42,405 nt of DNA, from contig JALUUO010000059.1 in assembly GCA_027021335.1 (NCBI GenBank), positions 1 through 42,405 on the forward strand, in the 5' to 3' direction. Under the pieces are notes generated by a model, which worked only from the letters and a program-made list of their open reading frames with translations, was not told the DNA's origin and did not search any database. This stretch comes from Nitrospirota bacterium (lineage in GTDB: Bacteria; Nitrospirota; Thermodesulfovibrionia; SZUA-242). Every line of letters starts with the position of its first letter. The first letter of the stretch is position 1. Below, in pieces: positions 36,595-42,405 of the stretch. A program made the translations under genes and the position numbers.

Positions 36595-36810
36595 ATGGAA
36601 AGCTACATTGTACACATTTACCGACGGGGTTCCAGCCCTGATTTGCGGAACGACACGGATACTATTGGTATGGTGGAAGGCATTGAAAGCGAGAAGCATT
36701 ATCCATTCACCAATCCGGATGAATTGTGGGACATAGTGACAGGAAAGAATCCGGCAAACTTTGCTGCTGGACAAGATGTTGATAGTAAAAAAGGGAGGGA
36801 TGAAAAATGA
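36595..36810 (+). CDS. 71-residue protein of unknown function, linked to the BTAD regulator
   Basis: A small soluble protein I cannot assign: MESYIVHIYRRGSSPDLRND, then GMVEGIES, PFTNPDELWDIVTGKNPANF, and a charged tail. There is no signal peptide or membrane segment. It is likely real: it has its own leader with the candidate operator, its stop overlaps the start of the HAF-repeat gene (ATGA), and a fragment of a second copy with the same protein pattern (WEIVTGKNPARFAA) is found in front of the RCC1 gene. The GTGGAGG before the ATG could serve as ribosome site. Its conserved pairing with exported repeat proteins suggests a regulatory or folding accessory, which is speculation. Confidence 0.72.
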   Translation: MESYIVHIYRRGSSPDLRNDTDTIGMVEGIESEKHYPFTNPDELWDIVTGKNPANFAAGQDVDSKKGRDEK

Positions 36811-38906
36811 TTAAAACAACACCGGACATGAAAAAATGTTTACCTTTGCTTGGTTGCCTGGCATTATTCATTGCTGCCGGCAACGCCTTCGCGGGACATA
36901 CGCTCTACACAATCACCGACCTCGGCTCTTTCGACAGTACGGACCGCATCAGCACTCCCGCCGACATCAATAACAAAGGCCAGGTGGTCGGTTCCGCTTC
37001 TCACGGTGCCAGTAACAGTGATCATGCCTTTCTGTGGGATCCGGTCAATGGACTGACCGATCTCGGCACTCTCGGCGGTGGACAGAGCAGAGCCCTTGGC
37101 ATCAACGATGCCGGCCAGGTAGTTGGATGGGCAGAGACCGCTGAAGGGGTGACTCATGCTTTTCTGTGGAACCCCGACAGCCCCAACGCTGCCACCGGCA
37201 CGATGATCGACATCGGCATACTTGACAACGGATACTCCAGCACGGCCGAAGACATCAATAACAACGGCCAGGTGGTCGGATGGACTGCTTACAATAGTAT
37301 CTACTCCGGGCCTAAAGCTGCCTTTCTGTGGGATCCGGTCAACGGGATGACCGACCTTGGCACTCTCGGCGGTTTATCGAGTCAAGCCTTTGGCATCAAC
37401 GATGCCGGCCAGGTGGTCGGAACAGCCAAAACCGCTGACTGGGAGTATTCTGATGAGACTAGTGCTTTCCTGTGGAACCCCGACAGCCCCAACAGCGCCA
37501 CCGGCACGATGACCGACCTCGGCCGTCTCGTCAGCGACCTTTATTACTCCTATGCCAGCAGCGCCACTGACATCAATAACGCCGGTCAGGTGGCTGGATG
37601 GTCATACTTTACCGGCTCGGCTTACATTACTGACGCCTTCCTGTGGAACCCCGACAGCCCCAACGCTGCCACTGGCACGATGATCGACATCGGCAGCATA
37701 GGAAGCGCTTCAAACACCATTGACATCAACGAGGTCGGCCATGTAGTCGGGAATTACTTAAGCTCGGTTCAAAATCTTGTCTTCCTCTGGGAAAACGCCT
37801 CCGAGGGAATGATCTACTTTTATTTATCTGATCAGCAACCCCACTATGTATATCCTATCGTTCCGGACGATCCGCTATTCGGGGTGTTTTTTTATGGACC
37901 AGCCGCAATAAATAATAGCGGTCAGATCGTGCTTATGGGTTTGAAGAGTGATAATTCGAGGACCGCTCTGCTGCTGACTCCGACCGACAATGATGGCGAT
38001 GGTACTGAAATCGATGTGACCGACTCCATAGGCGTTGATAACGACCTTCAGATGCCCTTTGGAGACGTAACAGTTGGAATAAGCTCGACGGCAGAGACGG
38101 CAACCATATCAAATGCGGGGAATGCCACTCTCAATGTATCCGGCATCCAGCTTACCGGTGCGGATACAGGGCAGTTCAGCCTTGACATAAACGGAGGCGC
38201 ATCCCCGTGCGGAGCCACGGCGCTGGCTATTGCACCAAGCGGAAATTGTACCGTAACAATTACCTTCAACCCCGCAACAACTGGAGCAAAGACAGCAACC
38301 CTCGAGATCACTTCCGACGACCCGGACGAGGGCACTGTAAACGTAGCCTTAACCGGAACAGGACTTTCGGCAGTCACAAACAACCCGCCTGACCAGCCGC
38401 AACTTGTCTATCCGTCAAACGGTCAGCAGAGCCTGCCGACCACCGTGACCCTGGAATGGGAACCCGTTACAGACCCTGACGGAGACACGGTGAGCTATGA
38501 CGTATACCACTGTACAAGCGCCGATCCGGCAAATAATTGTGAGCCTGCTGCAGTGGCGTTACAGCAAAAAGTCTCAGACAATAGTACTTACTTCGCAGGC
38601 CTCAGCTTTGGAGGTGGAGTATTAATATTCGGAATAACCCTTGCGGGAGGTATAAGAAGCAGGAAACGGATAGCCTTGTTAATTGCAGTGATTGCAGTAA
38701 CATGTGCTCTTGTGGCCTCATGTGGTAGCGGTAACAACGATAGTGTAGGTCAGGATAATAATAATGGACACACACCTGACGACAACAACAAAACCTATAC
38801 TGTCTCAGGCCTTAACTCAAACACCACTTACTACTGGACGGTGATTGCAAAAGACAGCAACGGCGGTGAAACTCAAAGCTCTGTATGGAGTTTTAAGACA
38901 CAGTAA
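36807..38906 (+). CDS. Exported HAF-repeat/choice-of-anchor D/FN3 protein with internal membrane-lipobox segment
   Basis: 699 residues. Signal peptide (KKCLPLLGCLALFIAAGNAFA). From about 35 to 395 there are HAF-type repeats (DINNKGQVVG, HAFLWDPVNGLTDLGTLGG, INDAGQVVGWAET), expected to form a beta-propeller. From about 415 to 520 there is an ASH/choice-of-anchor D-type domain (FGDVTVGISSTAETATISNAG...ITFNPATTGAKTATLEIT). An FN3 domain starts near 528 (PDQPQLVYPSNG) and ends YYWTVIAKDSNGGETQSSVW, but is interrupted at 596-640 by a Gly-rich hydrophobic stretch, RSRKR, a second hydrophobic stretch and VASC (Cys639). A second start eight codons in (ATG at 36828) is possible. It is coupled to the 71-residue gene. 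Function unknown; surface location inferred. Confidence 0.85.
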   Translation: MIKTTPDMKKCLPLLGCLALFIAAGNAFAGHTLYTITDLGSFDSTDRISTPADINNKGQVVGSASHGASNSDHAFLWDPVNGLTDLGTLGGGQSRALGINDAGQVVGWAETAEGVTHAFLWNPDSPNAATGTMIDIGILDNGYSSTAEDINNNGQVVGWTAYNSIYSGPKAAFLWDPVNGMTDLGTLGGLSSQAFGINDAGQVVGTAKTADWEYSDETSAFLWNPDSPNSATGTMTDLGRLVSDLYYSYASSATDINNAGQVAGWSYFTGSAYITDAFLWNPDSPNAATGTMIDIGSIGSASNTIDINEVGHVVGNYLSSVQNLVFLWENASEGMIYFYLSDQQPHYVYPIVPDDPLFGVFFYGPAAINNSGQIVLMGLKSDNSRTALLLTPTDNDGDGTEIDVTDSIGVDNDLQMPFGDVTVGISSTAETATISNAGNATLNVSGIQLTGADTGQFSLDINGGASPCGATALAIAPSGNCTVTITFNPATTGAKTATLEITSDDPDEGTVNVALTGTGLSAVTNNPPDQPQLVYPSNGQQSLPTTVTLEWEPVTDPDGDTVSYDVYHCTSADPANNCEPAAVALQQKVSDNSTYFAGLSFGGGVLIFGITLAGGIRSRKRIALLIAVIAVTCALVASCGSGNNDSVGQDNNNGHTPDDNNKTYTVSGLNSNTTYYWTVIAKDSNGGETQSSVWSFKTQ

Positions 38907-38913
38907 TGAATCT

Positions 38914-38942
38914 GACATGGTGGACGCAATGTCCACCATGTC
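38914..38942 (+). terminator. Strong hairpin after the HAF gene
   Basis: A perfect 12-bp stem, GACATGGTGGAC with GTCCACCATGTC, and a 5-base loop (GCAAT), followed by TTATTTT. It is very likely a rho-independent terminator separating the HAF operon from the RCC1 gene. Confidence 0.8.
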
Positions 38943-39013
38943 TTATTTTAAAGTGGGAGATAGTGACAGGGAAAAATCCGGCTCGCTTTGCCGCTCGAAA
39001 AAATGCGGAGTAA
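38942..39013 (+). pseudogene. 3' remnant of a second 71-residue-type gene
   Basis: The frame reads LILKWEIVTGKNPARFAARK, then NAE and stop. It matches ELWDIVTGKNPANFAAGQD of the intact 71-residue protein, and the DNA (38955-38996 against about 36729-36770) is alike at roughly four of five bases by eye. The 5' part of the gene is gone, replaced by the terminator hairpin. It lies 45 bases before the RCC1 start, the same place the intact gene occupies before the HAF gene. Confidence 0.7.
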
Positions 39014-39058
39014 GGAAGAAAAATAACCAATATTTCGTTATTCAAGGAGGGAGTTGAG

Positions 39059-40351
39059 ATGAAAAAAGCATTTTTAAATATTTTCATATGTCTGTTTGTT
39101 CTTATTTTTGCCGGTTTGTGGATTGCCGGCGGTGTTGCAGAGGCGCGTTCCAATGGGATGAAAAAAAGGGAACATCATAGGCATCACTCTTCTTACAAAG
39201 TGGACGTACCTAAGGTCATCGCCGTCGCGGCCGGAGGCACCCATACTATTGAGCTTAAATCAGACGGCACAGTTTGGGCGTGGGGATGGAACAATTTCGG
39301 CCAGCTGGGAGACGGGACGACGACAGACAGCCTAGCCCCGATACAGGTAAGCGGACTTACGGACGTAACAGCCATCGCGGCCGGAGATGTCCATAGCATC
39401 GCACTTAAAAACGACGGCACAATTTGGGCATGGGGATTTAACCGTGCAGGCCAGCTGGGAGATGGAACGACGATATACAGCTCTACGCCTGTACAGGTAA
39501 GCGGGCTTACGGATGTGACCGCCATCGCGGCCGGGAGTTATCATTCCATCGCGATTAAAACTGACGGCACGGTGTGGGCATGGGGATGGAATCGTGGCGG
39601 CCAGCTGGGAGTAGAAACAACCGAAACATGCGTGTTTCCCCTTATGGAGTGGTCTTGCTCCACCACGCCTGTACAGAGCAACATCACGGATGTGACTGCC
39701 ATCGCGGCCGGGAGTTATCATTCCATCGCGATTAAAACTGACGGCACAGTGTGGACCTGGGGGAATAACTACTATGGCCAGCTGGGAGACGGGACGACGA
39801 CAAACAGCATCACACCTGTACAGGTAAGCGGACTTACAGACGTAACAGCCATCGCGGCCGGAAATGTCCATAGCGTCGCACTTAAAAATGACGGCACAGT
39901 GTGGACCTGGGGGAATAACTACTATGGCCAGCTGGGAGATGGGACGACGACAAACAGCATCACACCTGTACAGGTAAGCGGCCTTACAGGCGTTGCAGCA
40001 ATAGCAGGCGGAGGCATGCAAGAGTGGTCTACGGGGTATACCATCGCGCTTAAAACCGATGGTACGGTCTGGGCGTGGGGAAGCAACGAATACGGCCAGC
40101 TGGGAGCAACAGTGACAGAAACCTGTTCTGTAAGCTTCGGGCGATGGGGTAGTATTTCTACGTCTTGTTCAACCACACCTGTGGAACTAAGTGGCCTCAC
40201 AGGCGTAGCAGCCATCTCGGCTGGAAATTCCCATACCCTCGCGCTTAAAACAGACAACACAGTTTGGGCATGGGGAGGGAACGAATACGGCCAGTTGGGA
40301 GACGGGACGACGACAAACAGCACCACGCCAGTGCAGGTAATAACTCCGTAA
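39059..40351 (+). CDS. Secreted RCC1-repeat beta-propeller protein
   Basis: 430 residues. A signal peptide ([20 protein letters not shown]) is followed by a basic, His-rich linker ([13 protein letters not shown]) and seven RCC1 blades of about 50 residues, each AIAAG-x-x-H-(S/T)-x-A-(L/I)[18 protein letters not shown]. Seven blades make a complete RCC1 propeller. Blades 3 and 6 carry Cys-pair insertions (TETC...SCSTTPV). Blades 4 and 5 are nearly identical in DNA. It ends TPVQVITP like the RCC1 gene at 1-686. A good AAGGAGGGAG lies before the ATG. No anchor or sorting signal is seen. Eukaryotic RCC1 is a nucleotide exchange factor, but bacterial secreted versions are structural or binding proteins of unknown ligand. 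Confidence 0.9.
   Translation: MKKAFLNIFICLFVLIFAGLWIAGGVAEARSNGMKKREHHRHHSSYKVDVPKVIAVAAGGTHTIELKSDGTVWAWGWNNFGQLGDGTTTDSLAPIQVSGLTDVTAIAAGDVHSIALKNDGTIWAWGFNRAGQLGDGTTIYSSTPVQVSGLTDVTAIAAGSYHSIAIKTDGTVWAWGWNRGGQLGVETTETCVFPLMEWSCSTTPVQSNITDVTAIAAGSYHSIAIKTDGTVWTWGNNYYGQLGDGTTTNSITPVQVSGLTDVTAIAAGNVHSVALKNDGTVWTWGNNYYGQLGDGTTTNSITPVQVSGLTGVAAIAGGGMQEWSTGYTIALKTDGTVWAWGSNEYGQLGATVTETCSVSFGRWGSISTSCSTTPVELSGLTGVAAISAGNSHTLALKTDNTVWAWGGNEYGQLGDGTTTNSTTPVQVITP
39741..39990 (+). repeat. Recent 150-bp tandem duplication of an RCC1 blade
   Basis: 39741-39840 and 39891-39990 differ at only a few positions over about 100 bases, with a period of exactly 150 bases (50 codons). A second pair, about 39516-39572 and 39689-39745, is also almost identical. 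The changes are mostly silent, pointing to recent unit duplication or gene conversion. Confidence 0.8.
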
Positions 40352-40405
40352 CGCTTATCGTCTTTGCGCTCTCTGTAGTTTTTTAACCGCAGAGGGCGCG
40401 GAGGT
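40331..40405 (+). repeat. 3' flank shared with the first RCC1 gene
   Basis: From the last codons (CAGGTAATAACTCC) past the stop to TTTTTAACCGCAGAGGGCG and GAGG-TGAGC, this matches 671-756 with a few differences. The hairpin here is weaker (CTCTGTAGTT against AACCGCAGAG). The two genes are thus duplicates that include flanking DNA. Confidence 0.75.
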
Positions 40406-40678
40406 TGAGCGATTTTTTAGATTCACCGCACTGCAATATAGTTTAGGTCGAAGACTGTAGGGGCTTATCGGCGGAGGCCGGTACGACGTATTACCACAGG
40501 GTTCGAGCTGTTGGTGGTGATGGATATTCAGAGTATTCCAAATGCCTCAAATGAGACAACGTCCTGTTCGCTAACGGCTATAGATGTGGTCAATATTCTC
40601 TCCGCAGCTCAGAAAGCGGGACGGCTTAAGAAAGAGGGGCAAGCTAGGGTGCCTGCCCCTTTACTGTTTTATCAGGAG
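40406..40678. other. Intergenic region between convergent genes
   Basis: About 270 bases between the RCC1 gene and the end of the MopE-like gene. A 95-codon frame on the plus strand starts here (40511) and runs into the opposite gene, but it shows no family features or ribosome site. I see no promoter, RNA or terminator I can support. Confidence 0.5.
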
Positions 40679-42405
40679 CTACCTACCTCTTCTCCCATGC
40701 CTCATTCCTCTTCTGATGCCTATAGTTGTGAATTCAGCACTGATTGTATGGTCAGAGGATACATTTGTAAATGTATAGCTTATTATCCGGCCTACTGAAA
40801 CACCATCAACCAATACATCTGATACCTGATAGCCTCTCCCGGGAGTGATCGTAAAGGTCTGATCACTGCCCGCATCCACAATCACATCGCCCGAAGGAGA
40901 TATACTTCCACCAGAACCTGCTGTAGCCGTAATGGTATAGATGAGTGGACAGTCGGCGGAATCATCCGTATCGGTTAATCCATCGCAGTCGTTATCCTGG
41001 TTATCATCACAAGTGGCTTCCGGACTTTCGGCTGGTGTCCCCGGGGCACAAGTATCAACTTCAGCGCCATCAATACATTTTGTCAGGCCTGTTGCTGCAC
41101 AGACGCCGAGTCCGCAGATGGTGTCGGTTGGCAGATAATTGTTATCAACCACGCCGTCACAGTCATCGTCTCTGCCATTACAGTCGGTGTCATCACCAGA
41201 CGGGCTGCATGCATCTACGGTCAGCGTTCTTTTGCCAGGGCCTTGAGCAGTTCCATTAAGAACGTGTAGGTTCCAGCTTGTTCCGGCGCTGTTGGTTGCT
41301 TTTACATTCCAGGTATATATGCCGTCCGGCAGGTACCTGGTGGCCATGTAGACTTTACCCGGGATAAGGACATCATCCGGTATGCCAAAGAATGCACGTA
41401 GAACAGCTTCATCCACTTGAGTCATAGACAAAGACGAGCTGCCGTCTACATACAGCAAAACTTCGGTAACATCTGGATAGGTGAAACCGCCCGTGGTCGG
41501 CTCCAAAACGCCTGCGACAAAGATCACGTCATTGGTGCTTGTTTCGATGTAGCCATTTTCCGGGTATCCTGAGAGTACTTGCGGCGGCATGATCGTACCG
41601 TCAAATATTGGCAGGCCGGCGGCGTTCCACTCCTGCATCCCTCCCTGATCGTTATTAGGCGTACCGTCGGTGTCAATATTAAACAGATTTGTAAATGATG
41701 AGGTCTCGTTTGTCGCAGGATTTGTGAAGGTCTGACTGTTCATCCAGGCGACCATGTGATAACTTCGGTATGCTGTAGAGCTTATAAGGTATATTGGTGT
41801 ATCAAAGCCTATGATATTGGCTGCAAGAGCGCCTTCTATAATATTCCTTGTCTGGGCCTCGTCCTCGGGCGGACCAGTATTGCGGTTAATGCCGGCATAC
41901 CAGTAGGGCAACGTTATCGCTAGTTTTTCTACACCGCCTACTGCCCATTGCGGAGTACCGGCATAGGCGGCATCGGTATCTATCTGACCGCCACAATTTT
42001 GATCCCATGGCTGGCAATAGCCGTTGTGCTCGTCTACTGTGCGCGTGTCGAACATGACCGCGGTCGGGTCTGTTGTCAGAACATCATAGGCATCCTCGAC
42101 TGATACGCTCTGCACGCCCGGGGCATTTGTTGCATATTTGAGGTCCCAGTCAGTGGAATAAATATCCCAGTCAGTGGTATCAACATAGCTGATATGCACG
42201 TTGTCGTTTGAGTCTATCGCGATAGAGGTATCTCCTGCCCACCCCCCTTGAGCATCAACGGCTTCAATTATCCATGAGCCTGAAGCATTCGTAGCATAGT
42301 TGAGGATGGGTTCGTAGATATTACGATAGCTGATATGCACGTTGTTGCTTGAGTCTATCGCCATGGAGTGATACAATCCTATACGCTCTCCTTCATCAAT
42401 GGTTT
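40679..42405 (-). CDS. Surface protein with rhodanese-like, MopE-like and InlB B-repeat-like parts (N-terminus outside window)
   Basis: The frame is open to the window edge, so the start is missing; about 575 residues are visible. Order: two copies of a propeller-type unit (SIAIDSNDNVHISYVD, LKYATNA), a rhodanese-like domain (VSVEDAYDVLTTDPTAVMFD, TRTVDEHNGY...) whose active loop reads LISSTAYRS, without the usual Cys, then a beta-rich region. Next are two MopE-type Asp-rich, Cys-containing segments (DCNGRDDDCDGVVDNN; CDDNQDNDCDGLTDTDDSADC shortened here to DNQDNDCDGLTDTDD) that look calcium-binding. An InlB B-repeat-like module (ITATAGSGGSISPSG...VLVDGVSVG...FTNVSSDHTISAEF) and a basic tail RRGMRHGRRGR end it. 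No membrane anchor is visible. Likely exported; function unknown. Confidence 0.8.
   Translation of the reverse strand, partial: TIDEGERIGLYHSMAIDSSNNVHISYRNIYEPILNYATNASGSWIIEAVDAQGGWAGDTSIAIDSNDNVHISYVDTTDWDIYSTDWDLKYATNAPGVQSVSVEDAYDVLTTDPTAVMFDTRTVDEHNGYCQPWDQNCGGQIDTDAAYAGTPQWAVGGVEKLAITLPYWYAGINRNTGPPEDEAQTRNIIEGALAANIIGFDTPIYLISSTAYRSYHMVAWMNSQTFTNPATNETSSFTNLFNIDTDGTPNNDQGGMQEWNAAGLPIFDGTIMPPQVLSGYPENGYIETSTNDVIFVAGVLEPTTGGFTYPDVTEVLLYVDGSSSLSMTQVDEAVLRAFFGIPDDVLIPGKVYMATRYLPDGIYTWNVKATNSAGTSWNLHVLNGTAQGPGKRTLTVDACSPSGDDTDCNGRDDDCDGVVDNNYLPTDTICGLGVCAATGLTKCIDGAEVDTCAPGTPAESPEATCDDNQDNDCDGLTDTDDSADCPLIYTITATAGSGGSISPSGDVIVDAGSDQTFTITPGRGYQVSDVLVDGVSVGRIISYTFTNVSSDHTISAEFTTIGIRRGMRHGRRGR
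42140..42369 (-). repeat. Direct repeats inside the MopE-like gene
   Basis: About 42188-42228 and 42330-42369 share TAGCTGATATGCACGTTGT and TTGAGTCTATCGC, the codons of the DSNDNVHIS propeller unit. TCCCAGTCAGTGG occurs twice within 42144-42183. These are coding repeats of a propeller domain. Confidence 0.6.

Noticed and set aside
40511-40798. 95-codon plus-strand frame overlapping the end of the MopE-like gene
   Set aside because: No ribosome site, no recognisable domain, and half of it is antisense to a supported gene.
1-42405. CRISPR arrays, tRNA or rRNA genes
   Set aside because: The tandem repeats present are coding (RCC1, HAF, propeller units). I saw no repeat-spacer pattern and no tRNA cloverleaf or rRNA sequence by eye.

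Overview
The window looks like chromosome from a Gram-negative, probably anaerobic or microaerophilic bacterium of the Desulfobacterota/Deltaproteobacteria or Nitrospirota kind. This is inferred from gene content: an outer-membrane and lipid A cluster (bamA to msbA), system II cytochrome c maturation (resB-ccsA), a sigma-54 type pilA promoter, and a ferredoxin/ASKHA reductive activator. No species can be named from the sequence alone.

Layout. 1-995: 3' end of an RCC1-repeat gene with its terminator hairpin, then a solo IS1 3' end. 1027-9440: housekeeping genes (speD; divergent ASKHA ferredoxin overlapping an M20 peptidase; a small coiled-coil protein; uvrA; mdh). 9446-11961: ccsA and resB. 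12460-17841: a sigma-54 type promoter with two type IV pilin genes, convergent with a transglutaminase-like/ABC ATPase/ABC permease operon. 17996-20059: pncA, a composite of IS1 debris and a deleted regulator, and hpt. 20137-32468: hemW, then a tightly packed run bamA-ompH-lpxD-fabZ-lpxA-lpxI-gnnA-gnnB-lpxB-msbA, with most junctions overlapping (ATGA or TGATG). gnnA and gnnB inside the lpx run predict lipid A built on a 2,3-diamino sugar.

32469-42405 is an accessory region. It starts with remnants of a group II intron and a transposase. Next come a 1089-residue ATPase/TPR/BTAD (SARP-like) regulator, a 71-residue protein, a secreted HAF-repeat/FN3 protein, a secreted seven-bladed RCC1 propeller, and an oppositely oriented rhodanese/MopE/InlB-type surface protein that runs off the window.

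The best candidate for an undescribed system is the accessory module: BTAD regulator, 71-residue protein, exported repeat protein. Its parts recur as remnants elsewhere in the window: a microhomology-type deleted regulator fused to IS1 next to hpt, a fragment of the 71-residue gene in front of the RCC1 gene, and a second RCC1 gene at the left edge followed by another IS1 end. Upstream of the 71-residue gene lie two heptamers, TGTGACT and TGTGACC, with an 11-bp period, the spacing known for SARP operators. The HAF protein carries a membrane segment, a basic cluster and a lipobox-like Cys buried inside an FN3 domain.
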